Shown piece by piece: positions 15,524 through 24,562 of a stretch of 35,218 nucleotides of DNA (its first letter is position 1; each line of letters starts with the position of its first letter). Where the stretch lies: assembly GCA_904398325.1 (NCBI GenBank), contig CAJFPC010000081.1:1-35218 (forward strand), read 5' to 3'. The DNA is from Candidatus Neoruminococcus faecicola (lineage in GTDB: Bacteria; Bacillota; Clostridia; Oscillospirales; Ruminococcaceae). The notes under the pieces were generated by a model. That model saw only the letters and a list, made by a program, of their open reading frames with translations, did no database searches and was not told where the DNA came from. The position numbers were made by a program, and so were the translations under genes.

Positions 15524-16825
15524 ATGGAGCGTTATTTTCAGCCAGAAATCGAATGCGCCAGCCGGGAACAGATCAAGGCTTGGCAGGATGAGCGCCTGGT
15601 CCCGACCGTCCGGCGCGTCTATGAGAATGTGCCCTACTACCGTCATCTGATGGAAGAAAAAGGCGTCACGCCGGATGACATCCGCTCAACGGATGATCTG
15701 CACAAGCTGCCCTTTTTGACCAAAGAGGATCTGCGCCAGGCCTATCCTTACGGCCTGCTGGCCGTGCCCCTGCAGGACTGCGTGCGCATCCAGTCCACCA
15801 GCGGCACCACCGGCCGGCGCGTGGTGGCCTTTTATACCCAGCATGACATCGACCTGTGGGAGGAATGCTGCGCCCGCGCCATTGTGGCAGCCGGCGGCAC
15901 CAAGGATGACGTGGTGCATGTCAGCTACGGCTACGGCCTGTTCACCGGCGGACCGGGGCTCAACGGCGGCTCCCACAAGCTGGGCTCGCTGACGCTGCCC
16001 ATGTCCTCCGGCAACACCGACCGGCAGATCCAGTTCATGTGCGACCTGGGCTCCACCATCCTCTGCTGCACCCCCTCCTACGCCGCTTATCTGGCGGAGA
16101 GCATCATCGAGCGCGGCCTGCGGGATCAGATCAAGCTGAAAGCCGGCATCTTCGGCGCTGAAGCCTGGAGCGAGGAGATGCGCCAGGATATCCAGGAAAA
16201 GCTGGGCATCAAAGCCTATGACATCTACGGCCTGACCGAAATTTCCGGCCCCGGCGTCTCCTTTGAGTGCAGCGACCAGCACGGCATGCATATCAACGAG
16301 GATCACTTCATCCCCGAGATCATCGACCCCAACACCGGCGAGGTGCTGCCCGAGGGCAGCGTGGGCGAATTGGTCTTCACCTGCATCACCAAGGACGCCT
16401 TCCCCCTGCTGCGCTACCGCACCCGGGATATCTGTGTGCTCAACTATGAGCTGTGCCCCTGCGGCCGCACCCATGTGCGCATGTCCAAGCCTATGGGCCG
16501 CAGCGACGATATGCTGATCGTCAAGGGCGTCAACGTCTTCCCCTCCCAGATCGAGACGGTGCTGCTCAACAAGGGCTACCCGGCTAACTATCAGATCATC
16601 GTCACCCGGGAGAACAACAGCGACAAGCTGGAGGTCCAGGTGGAGATGACGCCCGAGATGTTCTCGGATAACCTTTCCAAGGTCTCGGTGCGCGAAAAGG
16701 AGCTGGTGGACGCCCTCAAGGCTATGCTGGGCATCTATGCCGTCGTCAAGCTGGTGGCCCCCAAGAGCATCACCCGCAGCGAAGGCAAGGCGGTGCGCGT
16801 CATCGACAAACGCAAGCTGTACTGA
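15524..16825 (+). CDS. paaK: Phenylacetate-CoA ligase (PaaK family)
   Basis: AMP-forming ligase that joins phenylacetate or a related aryl acid to CoA. The 433-residue length is normal for the family. Motifs are the P-loop-like STSGTTGRRVV near 105-115, YGLTEISGPG, YRTRDIC and GRSDDMLIVKGVNVFPSQIE. The frame is open from 15479, but ATG 15524 starts the family's usual ERYFQPEIECASREQ; AAAGGA is 12 nt upstream. In anaerobes this pair (paaK plus ACT protein) often accompanies indolepyruvate ferredoxin oxidoreductase and aromatic amino acid fermentation. No iorAB is seen here. Confidence 0.93.
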   Translation: MERYFQPEIECASREQIKAWQDERLVPTVRRVYENVPYYRHLMEEKGVTPDDIRSTDDLHKLPFLTKEDLRQAYPYGLLAVPLQDCVRIQSTSGTTGRRVVAFYTQHDIDLWEECCARAIVAAGGTKDDVVHVSYGYGLFTGGPGLNGGSHKLGSLTLPMSSGNTDRQIQFMCDLGSTILCCTPSYAAYLAESIIERGLRDQIKLKAGIFGAEAWSEEMRQDIQEKLGIKAYDIYGLTEISGPGVSFECSDQHGMHINEDHFIPEIIDPNTGEVLPEGSVGELVFTCITKDAFPLLRYRTRDICVLNYELCPCGRTHVRMSKPMGRSDDMLIVKGVNVFPSQIETVLLNKGYPANYQIIVTRENNSDKLEVQVEMTPEMFSDNLSKVSVREKELVDALKAMLGIYAVVKLVAPKSITRSEGKAVRVIDKRKLY

Positions 16826-16841
16826 GAAAGGAGTTTTGGCT

Positions 16842-17285
16842 ATGACCATCAATCAGATCTCTGTATTTCTGGAAAATAAACCCGGCCAGCTGGCGGAATT
16901 CACCCGCCTGCTGGAAAAAAACCAGATCGACATGCGCGCCCTTTCCATTGCAGAAACGCAGGATTTCGGCATTCTGCGCCTGATTGTGGATGATCCCTAT
17001 AAGACGGTCAACGTGGTCAAGGAGGCCGGCTATATCTGCTCCATCACGCCGGTGCTGGCGGTGGAGCTTTCTGACAAGCCGGGCAGCCTGGTGAAGATCC
17101 TCACTGCGCTGGAGGAAGGCGGCGTCAATGTGGAATACACCTACGCCTTTATCACCCGCAAAAAAAATGCGGCCTACATGGTCTTCCGGGTCAACGATCC
17201 GGAAAAGGCGGTCAAGCTGCTGATTCAGAACAAGGTGCGCCCTGTGACGCAGGATGATATTTCCTCCCTGTTTTCTGAAAACTGA
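16842..17285 (+). CDS. Double ACT-domain protein, probable regulator of PaaK
   Basis: 147 residues forming two ACT folds (about 1-68 and 70-140): VFLENKPGQLAEFTRLL and VELSDKPGSLVKILTALEEGG are the repeated ligand-binding beta-alpha starts. Such proteins bind amino acids. Coupling to paaK suggests sensing of aromatic amino acids or their products, which is inference. AAAGGAG lies 9 nt before ATG 16842, 16 nt after the paaK stop, and a strong terminator follows. Confidence 0.9.
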   Translation: MTINQISVFLENKPGQLAEFTRLLEKNQIDMRALSIAETQDFGILRLIVDDPYKTVNVVKEAGYICSITPVLAVELSDKPGSLVKILTALEEGGVNVEYTYAFITRKKNAAYMVFRVNDPEKAVKLLIQNKVRPVTQDDISSLFSEN

Positions 17286-17297
17286 TCATGATAAAAG

Positions 17298-17330
17298 AAG
17301 CGGATGGAGTTTTCTCCATCCGCTTTTTTT
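17298..17330 (+). terminator. Terminator of the paaK-ACT operon
   Basis: A perfect 12-bp stem AAGCGGATGGAG/CTCCATCCGCTT with loop TTTT, then a run of T to 17330. Confidence 0.94.
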
Positions 17331-17567
17331 ATCTGCGGAACACCTGACCAGCAGGCAGCAGGACAAATGCCGGCTGCCTTTACACCCGATTGCTGGACGC
17401 GCTTTCCCCGGCCGCTGATGCAGTCCTTTTTTGCTGCATCCAAGGCTTTCTATTTCTGAATCGAACATCCTTTTGCAAAGACGCCCCTATTTTCACCGCC
17501 GAGGGCGCGAAGACATCTCCGGCGGCTAAAATAACCGCCAGTCTGCCGCCCTCTGCAATATGCGCAT
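17331..17567. other. Intergenic stretch with no recognisable gene
   Basis: It lies between two convergent terminators. Short minus-strand frames here run through the downstream terminator, lack ribosome sites and are not credible. Small imperfect hairpins (for example GGCGG/CCGCC around 17521-17539) are the only structure seen. Confidence 0.6.
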
Positions 17568-17597
17568 AAAAAAAGGAGCCTTTCGGCTCCTTTTTTT
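17568..17597 (-). terminator. Terminator of the hydE-to-hydF operon
   Basis: A 13-bp stem (A-run plus GGAGCC, 17568-17580, with GGCTCC plus T-run, 17585-17597) and loop TTTC on the plus strand. It is symmetric, so it works in both directions. Confidence 0.92.
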
Positions 17598-17603
17598 CAA
17601 TCA

Positions 17604-17849
17604 TCAAAGCTTGGAATAAAGCGTCTTGGTGCTCACCCCGGGCAGCATGCCCAGCTTGCCGGATAAGGCGCTGATGACCCCGTTGGGGGCGTCCACCACC
17701 ACGCTGATGATGGAGATGCCGCGCTCCCGGTAGGGCAGGCCCATCCGGCCGATGATATAGGGGCTGTACTCGTGCAGGACACGGTTGAGCTGCTCGACAG
17801 AATCCGGATTTTCCACGATGAGGCCGATCAAGGCAATGCGGGTGTCCAT
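17604..17849 (-). CDS. TM1266-type iron-only hydrogenase system regulator (ACT-like)
   Basis: An 81-residue protein that I recognise as the small putative regulator accompanying [FeFe]-hydrogenase maturation genes (TM1266 family): RIALIGLIVENPDSVEQLN, HEYSPYIIGRMGLPYRERG, SIISVVVDAPN, ALSGKLGMLPGV. It has a ferredoxin-like ACT/NikR-C fold without a DNA-binding part; its ligand and mechanism are unknown. ATG 17849 has GGAGG 10 nt upstream; an earlier ATG (17858) has it only 1 nt away. Last gene of the operon, directly behind hydF. Confidence 0.9.
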   Translation of the reverse strand: MDTRIALIGLIVENPDSVEQLNRVLHEYSPYIIGRMGLPYRERGISIISVVVDAPNGVISALSGKLGMLPGVSTKTLYSKL

Positions 17850-17854
17850 GGTAT

Positions 17855-19075
17855 TCATCCCTCCAATAAACCGGCCGCTTCCGGGAAGATGCCCAGGCTC
17901 CGCCGCAGGATGCCCTGGGTTTGGGCGATGACCATGCCGTAATTGGCGATGGGTACCCCCTGATCCGCCGCGCAGCGGATGCGGTATTTCATCTCCCGGT
18001 CGCCCAGCATGCAGCCGCCGCAGTGCACCACCATGCGGTAGGGAGAAAGATCCTCCGGAAATTCTCCGCCGCTGGTGTGCGCAAAGGCAAGCTCCTTGCC
18101 GGTATACTGCCGGATCCAGGCCGGCAGCTTCACCGTGCCGATATCCCCGCACTGGCGGTGATGGGTGCACCCCTCAGAAATCAAGACGCAGTCGCCGTCC
18201 CTCAGGCGGTCCAGGGCGCTCACCCCTCTCACCTGCTCCTCCAGATCCCCCTTATGGCGGGAAAACAGGATGGAAAAGGAAGTCAGCGGGATCTCTTGCG
18301 GCACTGTCTGCGCCACCTGGTGGAAGGCCTGGCTGTCGGTGATGACCAGCCGCGGCGGGGCCGGCATGGCTGCCAGAACCCCGGCCAGCTCTGTGTTGCG
18401 GCAGACCACCGGCACGGCGCCGCAGTCCAGCAGCTCCCGGATGGTCTGCTGCTGCGGCAGGATCAGCCTGCCCTTGGGGGCCGCCTTGTCGATGGGGATC
18501 ACCAGCACCACAAAGTCCATCGGCTGCACCTTATCCGCAATAATGGGGAACTCATGGGTCTCCTGCGGGGCCAGGGCCGCCAAACGTTCCTTAAGCCTGG
18601 AGATATTTTCCCCGGTTTTGGCGCTGACCCATAGGATATCCTCCCCCTCCGGCAGGCCGTCCGGCTCCCGGGAGGCGGCGGCGTCGCTTTTGTTGACGGC
18701 GATCAGATAGGGGATCTTTTTCTGCCGGATCTTCTCCAGCATGGCTCGGTCCTCCGGCAGAAAGCCGGCTTCGGCATCCACCACCAGAAGCGCCAGGTCG
18801 GATTTATTGAGCATCTGATAGCTGCGCCGCACCCGTTCCCGGCCCAGCGGGCCCTCGTCGTCAATACCCGGCGTGTCGATCAGCACCACCGGCCCCAGCG
18901 GCAGCAATTCCATTGCCTTCTGCACCGGGTCGGTGGTGGTGCCCTTCACCTCGGAAACGATGGAAAGGCTCTGCCCGGTCATGGCATTGATGACGCTGGA
19001 TTTACCCGCGTTGCGCCTCCCGAAAATACCGATATGCACCCGGTCGCCGGAGGGCGTCTGGTTTAGGCTGCTCAT
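17855..19075 (-). CDS. hydF: [FeFe]-hydrogenase H-cluster maturation GTPase HydF
   Basis: Scaffold that receives the 2Fe subcluster precursor and hands it to apo-hydrogenase. The 406 residues contain the GTPase domain (about 12-170) with GRRNAGKS (19-26), DTPGIDD and NKSD; a middle dimerisation part; and the C-terminal cluster-binding domain. The latter shows CTH, then 45 residues, then HCGGC, matching the family CxH...HCxxC pattern for its 4Fe-4S cluster. GGGGG lies 7 nt before the ATG, and the gene starts 12 nt after the ABC ATPase stop. All known key residues are present, so it looks functional. Confidence 0.95.
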   Translation of the reverse strand: MSSLNQTPSGDRVHIGIFGRRNAGKSSVINAMTGQSLSIVSEVKGTTTDPVQKAMELLPLGPVVLIDTPGIDDEGPLGRERVRRSYQMLNKSDLALLVVDAEAGFLPEDRAMLEKIRQKKIPYLIAVNKSDAAASREPDGLPEGEDILWVSAKTGENISRLKERLAALAPQETHEFPIIADKVQPMDFVVLVIPIDKAAPKGRLILPQQQTIRELLDCGAVPVVCRNTELAGVLAAMPAPPRLVITDSQAFHQVAQTVPQEIPLTSFSILFSRHKGDLEEQVRGVSALDRLRDGDCVLISEGCTHHRQCGDIGTVKLPAWIRQYTGKELAFAHTSGGEFPEDLSPYRMVVHCGGCMLGDREMKYRIRCAADQGVPIANYGMVIAQTQGILRRSLGIFPEAAGLLEG

Positions 19076-19087
19076 GCAAATTCCCCC

Positions 19088-19888
19088 TTATTGGTTCTGC
19101 GCGCTGAAGGGCAGCGTCAGCACGCAGGTATAATCCTTTTCCGGCAGATGGATGGTCTGGATGCGCACCGGCACCCCGAAGGCCTGCTGCAGCGTATCCT
19201 CCCGGATGACCTGGGCCGCCCCGCCGAAAAGGGCGCTGCCATCCGGCATCAGGAGCAGGGCCTTGTCCGCCAGCTCCACCGCATGCTCCGGGTAGTGCGT
19301 ATTGAGAATGGCCGCCAGGCCGCGCTCCCGGCACAGCCACGCGATGGTATCCATCACGATGCGCTGGTTTTTAAAATCCAGGTTGGATTCCGGCTCATCC
19401 AGCACCAGCAGCTCCGGATCGGTGACCAGGGCCCGGGCGATCAGCGCCATCTGATATTCCCCGCCGCTGATGCGGCTGCAGAGCTTATCCTTCAGGTGGG
19501 AAATGCCCACCAGCTCCAGGCACTGCTCCACCTTGGCCCAGTCTCTGGGCCCGGGCTGGCTGAATTCCCCCAGATGGGCGCTGCGGCCCAGCACCACCAT
19601 CTCCCCCACCGTATAGACGAAGGAAGGCAGCTTGGCCTGGGGCACATAGCCCACCTGCCGCCAGAATTCCTTGGGGCGCAGGGAGTGTACCTCCCGGCCG
19701 TCCAGATAGGCGGCCCCGGCACTCCAGCGGTACAGGCCCAGCATGCACTTCATCAGCGTGGTTTTGCCCGCGCCGTTGGCCCCCAAAACGGTGAGGATCT
19801 CCCGGTCCGTAAGCTGCAGGGAAATTTCCCGCAGCACCTGCTGGCCGTGCCGGTAAGAAAAGCTGCCGTTTTTCACTTCAAATTTCAT
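19088..19888 (-). CDS. ABC transporter ATPase, FecE/BtuD type
   Basis: 266-residue ATPase that powers uptake with the FecCD-like permease encoded just upstream. Walker A GANGAGKTT (36-44), Q-loop YVPQ, signature ISGGE (140-144), Walker B LLVLDEP (160-166) and the switch His in NTHYPEH are all present. Class II importers of this type carry iron chelates, heme, cobalamin or molybdate. The start at 19888 overlaps the permease stop in ATGA. The C-terminal 30 residues (QTIHLPEKDYTCVLTLPF) extend beyond the core fold. Confidence 0.93.
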   Translation of the reverse strand: MKFEVKNGSFSYRHGQQVLREISLQLTDREILTVLGANGAGKTTLMKCMLGLYRWSAGAAYLDGREVHSLRPKEFWRQVGYVPQAKLPSFVYTVGEMVVLGRSAHLGEFSQPGPRDWAKVEQCLELVGISHLKDKLCSRISGGEYQMALIARALVTDPELLVLDEPESNLDFKNQRIVMDTIAWLCRERGLAAILNTHYPEHAVELADKALLLMPDGSALFGGAAQVIREDTLQQAFGVPVRIQTIHLPEKDYTCVLTLPFSAQNQ

Positions 19889-20889
19889 AGGCGGAACCCT
19901 CCCGTCCGGCGCAGCAGCAGGATGAAGAACGGCGCCCCGATGATAGCCGTCAGGATGGAGACCGGGATTTCTGCGGCGCTGACACAGCGGGCAGCCGTAT
20001 CGATCACCAGAAGGAACACCGCCCCGAACCCGATGCTGGCCGGCACCACCCGCTGGTTGTTGCTGCCGAAAATCATCCTGGCGATATGCGGCACCAGCAG
20101 GCCCACCCAGCCGATCAGTCCGCACATGGAGACCGCCGCCGCCGTAATCATAGCCGCAGCCAGAATCACAGCCGTGCGGATGCGCACCACCGGCACGCCG
20201 AGGGACTGGGCCTCCTCCTGCGGGAGGGAAAGGGCGTTGAGCTTCCAGCGCAGCAGGAAGATCAGCAGAATCCCGGTCAGCAAAAAGGGCGCGCCGGTAT
20301 AAAGGGTCTCGCGGGTCACGCTGGAAAGGCTGCCCATCAGCCAGAAGGTGATGGCCGGCAGCACATCCTGCGGGTCGGCGGAATATTTCACCAGAGAGAC
20401 CAGCGCCGAAAACAGCGAGCTGATGACAATGCCGGATAAAATCAGCATCACCGGCGACGCGCCTCCCCGGCTGTGCCCCACCAGATACACCAGGCCTACG
20501 GCTGCCAGGCCGAACACCAGCGCCGAGGTCTGGATAGCAAGCGACGGCAGCCCGAACAGGATGCCCAGCACCGCCCCGAAGGAGGCCCCGGTGGCCACAC
20601 CCAGGGTATCCGGCGCCGCCAGCGGATTGGAAAACACCGCCTGGAAGGCCGCCCCCGCCGTGGCCAGGCCCGCGCCGGCCAACAGGGAAATCAGAATGCG
20701 CGGCAGCCGGATGTTGAACACCACATTGCCCGCCATGCCGTGATCCGCGCCCGGGTGCAGCAGCGTCTGCATCACCTGGGAAAAGGAAAGCTGATACCGC
20801 CCCAGCATCAGCGCCAGCACCGAAAGGATCAGAATGGCGGCTGCGGTGCCGATGGCCCAGACGGCGCCTTTTGTGCGAAGCTTGTTCAT
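19885..20889 (-). CDS. FecCD-family iron-chelate/tetrapyrrole ABC permease
   Basis: 334-residue integral membrane protein with about ten hydrophobic helices. FecCD/BtuC signatures include GRYQLSFSQV, RLPRILISLLAGAGLATAGAAFQAVFSNPLAAPDTLGV, GASFGAVLGI, and CGLIGWVGLLVPHIAR near the ATPase-contact loop. It dimerises to form the import channel for a metal chelate, heme, corrinoid or similar. It starts 7 nt after the binding-protein stop with a weak ribosome site, suggesting coupling. Confidence 0.93.
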   Translation of the reverse strand: MNKLRTKGAVWAIGTAAAILILSVLALMLGRYQLSFSQVMQTLLHPGADHGMAGNVVFNIRLPRILISLLAGAGLATAGAAFQAVFSNPLAAPDTLGVATGASFGAVLGILFGLPSLAIQTSALVFGLAAVGLVYLVGHSRGGASPVMLILSGIVISSLFSALVSLVKYSADPQDVLPAITFWLMGSLSSVTRETLYTGAPFLLTGILLIFLLRWKLNALSLPQEEAQSLGVPVVRIRTAVILAAAMITAAAVSMCGLIGWVGLLVPHIARMIFGSNNQRVVPASIGFGAVFLLVIDTAARCVSAAEIPVSILTAIIGAPFFILLLRRTGGFRL

Positions 20890-20896
20890 CTTGCCG

Positions 20897-22066
20897 TCAG
20901 TTCACATAGCCGTCGGCCGCGTCGGAAGAAGGGTGATACATCTTCTCGATCTGCTCGTCCGTCAGCTGGATGCCGTAAAGCTGCTGGTAATAATCCCGCA
21001 CCTCCGCGTTGATGTCGATATCCTCAAACAGCTCGGGATAGACCTTCTGCGCCATCCAAAGGAGCGTCACCGGCGTGTCGGTGCTGGGGGTGTAGCTGCG
21101 GTAGGTGCCCAGCGGCAGCTTGTAGACCTGCCGGGTGCTTACCGCCTCCACCTGGCTCCAGTCGTCGCCGCCGATGGCATTGGTATAAAGATCCTCCGGC
21201 TGGGCGGGGGTGAAGTTGGTGATGAAGATCACGTCCGGGTTCCACTGATAGACCTGCTCCATGTTGATGACGGCGTTGGAATTTTCCGCCTGGACCTCTT
21301 CCGCCACGTTGCGGCCGCCCACCGCTTCGGCCCAGAACTGGCCAAAGAAGTTCTTGCCGGAGGTGATCATCTGCTGGTCGCTGTACTGGAACAGGAAGAG
21401 GATATCCTTTTTCTCCTCCTCCGGGATGCCGGCGACGCGCTCCTGCACCATGCTGTAGATTTCCTCGCTGTATTGGCTGACCAGATCCGACGTTTCGGCG
21501 TTTTCGGGGAAGATCTGGGCCAGCAGCGCGATCCACTGGTCATAGGTCTCGATGATATCATAATCCCACTTGGTCGGAGAAACGCCCACCGCCGGGATGC
21601 CGGCGTTTTCCAGGGCGCTTTGCAGCTGGGTATTGCCCGCAGTGTAGAAGACCACGTCCGGCTCCAGGCTCAACAGCTGCTCGATATTCAGGTCGCTGCC
21701 GGTCATGAAGCTGGTATCCGCCTCTAAAATCTCGGGGAAAATCTCCCCCAGCAGGCCGGACTGAGCCGCGCTCATGCTGGTGGGATGGATGCCCACCAGC
21801 TTATCCGCCGAACCCAGGAACACGGTAATCACCGACGGCAGCGGGTAAATATCCGTCACCACGATCCGGTCGATCTGCCGGGGCAGGGTGACCTGGTTAT
21901 CCCCGTGGTCGGTGATGGTGATGGTGTCGCTTTCCTGCTCCGCCTGGGAGGAGACGGAAGCCTCCGGCTGGGACGCCGAAGAGGATTCCTCCCCACCGGA
22001 ACAGGCGGAAAGGGGCACCATGGCTGCGCACAGGAGCAGTGAAAGAATTCTTTTTAGCTTCTTCAT
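20897..22066 (-). CDS. FecB-like substrate-binding lipoprotein of the ABC importer
   Basis: 389 residues. The signal peptide ends in lipobox LSAC (lipidated Cys22), then comes a Ser/Glu linker (about 23-47) and a two-lobed class III binding domain. Visible are TITDHGDNQVTLPRQIDRIVV, LGSADKLVGIH, NIEQLLSLEPDVVF, WNPDVIFI and VYKLPLGTYR. It delivers ligand to the permease encoded next. The family binds siderophores, heme, corrinoids or oxyanions; the ligand cannot be read from sequence. A Trp/Tyr-rich patch around residues 165-180 (SPTKWDYDIIETYDQW) may line the pocket. It starts 4 nt after the second component-1 gene, inside the operon. Confidence 0.9.
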   Translation of the reverse strand: MKKLKRILSLLLCAAMVPLSACSGGEESSSASQPEASVSSQAEQESDTITITDHGDNQVTLPRQIDRIVVTDIYPLPSVITVFLGSADKLVGIHPTSMSAAQSGLLGEIFPEILEADTSFMTGSDLNIEQLLSLEPDVVFYTAGNTQLQSALENAGIPAVGVSPTKWDYDIIETYDQWIALLAQIFPENAETSDLVSQYSEEIYSMVQERVAGIPEEEKKDILFLFQYSDQQMITSGKNFFGQFWAEAVGGRNVAEEVQAENSNAVINMEQVYQWNPDVIFITNFTPAQPEDLYTNAIGGDDWSQVEAVSTRQVYKLPLGTYRSYTPSTDTPVTLLWMAQKVYPELFEDIDINAEVRDYYQQLYGIQLTDEQIEKMYHPSSDAADGYVN

Positions 22067-22070
22067 GTCT

Positions 22071-23258
22071 TTATAACCTCGTTTCTAACCAATTGTTGGC
22101 ACTCTGGCCCACCAGGACCGGGATCTCCCTGCGGTAGATCCGGCCGGTGCAGCCTTCGTGCGGCCATCGAATAAAAGCGGCTTTCCGGTTCCCGCGGAGC
22201 ACCCGCCGGTAGATAGGGTCGCCGATCACCAGCCGGGCCCTTGCCGCCGCCTCGAACAGGTCGTCCTCCTGGGCCTGGAACAGATCCCCCGGGCATGCAA
22301 GCTGCTCCGGGCATTCCAGCGGGGTGACGATCCGCACGCCGGTCAGGCCGAAATCCTCCTGCAGCACGCAGCGCAGCGACGCGGCGCTCACCGGCTCCCC
22401 GATGAGAAGGATCTCCCCGCTCTGCTGGCCGCCTCTCTCCGGCTGCAGCGGGTTGCGGTTTTGGCCATCCCGGGCGGCGCTTGCGAGCTGGCGGGCCAAT
22501 CGCCGGGAAAACTCCCTGCCAAAGGGCGCCCCGGTCACATAGGGGGTGCCGTAGAGCTTCTGCAGCGCATGCGCCAGCGGCAGCCCGCAGGAAGAGACGA
22601 CCAGATTGACATCTGCCCGGCCCGCCTGCATCAGTTCTTCCCACGGGCTCCCCATGGCCCAGCAGCAGCCGAAGGCGAAGCCCTCCTGCTCCAGCCAGGC
22701 GCCCATCGCCTCCACGCTGCCGCCTACGGAAAAATCCAACGGCGTGGCCCCCAGCAGGTTGACCACCGGACGAGCGCCTCCCTCCGGCCGGATGCCGTCA
22801 GGGCAAAAGCGCCCGGCAACCGCCGCCAGCGCCCGCCCCGCCCCCAGCAGGTAGGAATGCATGCCGTTGGTAGCAAAGCCAAAGGCCGGGATGCCGGTGC
22901 GCCGTTCGATCAGCCGCGCCACCCCGGAAAAATCCGTCCCCATCATCATGGGGATCGGCGTCCCCGCCACAGCAATAAAGCGGGGATTCAGCTGGGCGGC
23001 GGTTTCGCAGATGTCGGCGATGAGCTTTTCCTCATCGCCCATCACCGCCTCCAGCTCCGACAGTGCGGAGATATACACCATGCTGGGGGTATCGTACCAC
23101 CGGGGCTCGTCGTGGGTATTATAGGTGGAATTGCAGCCGGAGGCGTCGTGCATGACCGTCATGCCGCCCATCTCATACAAAGCTGAGCACACCCCCGAAA
23201 CATCCGCCGCATAGGTGGAAATCACGCTTTCCGTCTGTCTCAACCGCAGCACCCCCAT
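22071..23258 (-). CDS. Nitrogenase component 1-like subunit (second)
   Basis: 395-residue member of the oxidoreductase/nitrogenase component 1 fold. Cys24 (SGVCSALYEM) and Cys42 (HDASGCNSTYN) align with the first two P-cluster-type ligands of NifD/K. The usual third Cys is missing: the equivalent segment reads AGTPIPMMMGTDF, where TCIPxLIG-D is expected. Later parts show GNAAG-less turns such as NLLGATPLDFSVG and a final WPHEGCTGR. It likely pairs with the preceding subunit and takes electrons from the NifH-like ATPase. It is not a dinitrogenase. ATG 23258 was chosen by overlap (19 nt) with the upstream gene; GTG/TTG codons just downstream are alternatives. Confidence 0.82.
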   Translation of the reverse strand: MGVLRLRQTESVISTYAADVSGVCSALYEMGGMTVMHDASGCNSTYNTHDEPRWYDTPSMVYISALSELEAVMGDEEKLIADICETAAQLNPRFIAVAGTPIPMMMGTDFSGVARLIERRTGIPAFGFATNGMHSYLLGAGRALAAVAGRFCPDGIRPEGGARPVVNLLGATPLDFSVGGSVEAMGAWLEQEGFAFGCCWAMGSPWEELMQAGRADVNLVVSSCGLPLAHALQKLYGTPYVTGAPFGREFSRRLARQLASAARDGQNRNPLQPERGGQQSGEILLIGEPVSAASLRCVLQEDFGLTGVRIVTPLECPEQLACPGDLFQAQEDDLFEAAARARLVIGDPIYRRVLRGNRKAAFIRWPHEGCTGRIYRREIPVLVGQSANNWLETRL

Positions 23259-24562
23259 CCTTTGACCTGAATGATGGATTTGGTATCCTTCTCTTCCCGG
23301 GCGGCCTCGGCGATCAGCCCGCACAGCCGGCAAATGCCCCGGTAGCCGTAAAGTCCGCCGCCTTCCAGCAGATTGACGAAATGGGGCGTCCCGAGAAAAT
23401 AGGCCGCCTTCTGACCGATGGCCAGCACCTGCGGACGGGGCGGCCCGCCCGCCGCCAACAGCCCCATCTTGGGATGGGTGGTGGGGCGGATGGAAAGCCA
23501 GCCGTAATGCTCTTTGAGCAGCTCATAATCCGGCCGGTCTTCGGCGGTGTAGCTGTCGGTATAGACGCTCTCCACCGCAAAGCCGTGTTCCAACAGCAAC
23601 CGGGCCAGCCCCAGGGGGCGGGTGGTCGCCGTATAATCGATGGCCACCGGCATCCCATTCAGAATCCTGGCGGTTTCCGCCAGCGCCTCCTCCGCCCGGC
23701 GGCGCAGCGCGGCAAAATCCGGCAGCGGCAGATCCAGCGCCTGGGCAAGGCGCCTTTCGGCAGCCTCAATCTCCTCATAATCATAGCTCAGCGGCAGGTA
23801 AAAATGCTCCTGGCCCAGCCGCTCCTTGAGCGTCTCCCCCGCAATCACCGCGGCGGGGTTCCAGCTGAGGTTGGCCGCACTTTCGCCCATGCGCTGATAT
23901 TCCTCATAGGTTCTGCACCAGGAGATATCCCGCACCCGCCAGCCGCCCTGGCAGAGCATCTCATACAGCTCGCTGCCCCGGTCAATGGGGGCGATGTTGC
24001 CGATGATGTTGATGCTCCGGGGGTCCTTCTCCCGAGGCTTGAGCAGGCTGTAAAGCTGCTGGCGCATCTTGGCATCGGGAGAAATTTTGGTTTTGCGCAG
24101 AATGGGCGTCATATAGCAGTCGGTGATATCCACATCGGGGAAGCGCTTCCGCAGCTTGCGGTAAACATAATCCAAATCGCAGCCCACAAAATGATGGATG
24201 CAGCTGGTGAAAATCAGCAGCGCCCGCGGCCGGTGCTCCAGCTTTTGCAGGATGTCGGCGGTGCCTTCCAGGATCAGCTGCTCCAGGTCGCCGTCCCTCA
24301 CGTTGTGCTCCTGCAGGGTGATGGTGGAAAACCGGTCCTCCGCGCCCATTTCGGCGGCGGTCAGCACCACGCCCCGCAGGCAGCCCTGGGCGCAGACGAA
24401 GATCTGATGGCTCTCGGGGATCAGCATCCCCACATGGACGATGTTCCACGGCCCGCGGGCGGGGGCGGCATACTCCAGCCCGGCGGCAAAGGGCGCCGGG
24501 AAGGGCGTCTCGGCAATGGGCCGGCAGGTGCCGGCATCCGTCAGCTTGTGCAGGTCAATCAA
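23240..24562 (-). CDS. Nitrogenase component 1-like subunit (first)
   Basis: 440 residues with three Cys sites spaced as in NifD/BchN-type proteins: Cys13, Cys57/Cys61 ([10 protein letters not shown]), and Cys121/Cys128 ([12 protein letters not shown]). Together with Cys24 and Cys42 of its partner they could hold a 4Fe-4S or P-like cluster. No FeMo-cofactor Cys/His pair is evident, and the protein lacks NifD's extra length. The C-terminus is unusual, ending KGWGCCG. TTG 24562 has GGGGG 8 nt upstream and overlaps the NifH-like gene by 8 nt. The substrate may be a tetrapyrrole, a metal chelate or another imported molecule, as the downstream importer suggests (inference). Confidence 0.83.
   Translation of the reverse strand: MIDLHKLTDAGTCRPIAETPFPAPFAAGLEYAAPARGPWNIVHVGMLIPESHQIFVCAQGCLRGVVLTAAEMGAEDRFSTITLQEHNVRDGDLEQLILEGTADILQKLEHRPRALLIFTSCIHHFVGCDLDYVYRKLRKRFPDVDITDCYMTPILRKTKISPDAKMRQQLYSLLKPREKDPRSINIIGNIAPIDRGSELYEMLCQGGWRVRDISWCRTYEEYQRMGESAANLSWNPAAVIAGETLKERLGQEHFYLPLSYDYEEIEAAERRLAQALDLPLPDFAALRRRAEEALAETARILNGMPVAIDYTATTRPLGLARLLLEHGFAVESVYTDSYTAEDRPDYELLKEHYGWLSIRPTTHPKMGLLAAGGPPRPQVLAIGQKAAYFLGTPHFVNLLEGGGLYGYRGICRLCGLIAEAAREEKDTKSIIQVKGWGCCG

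Noticed and set aside
17225-17607. Minus-strand frames of 60-75 codons
   Set aside because: They run through terminator hairpins, lack ribosome sites and have no recognisable protein character.
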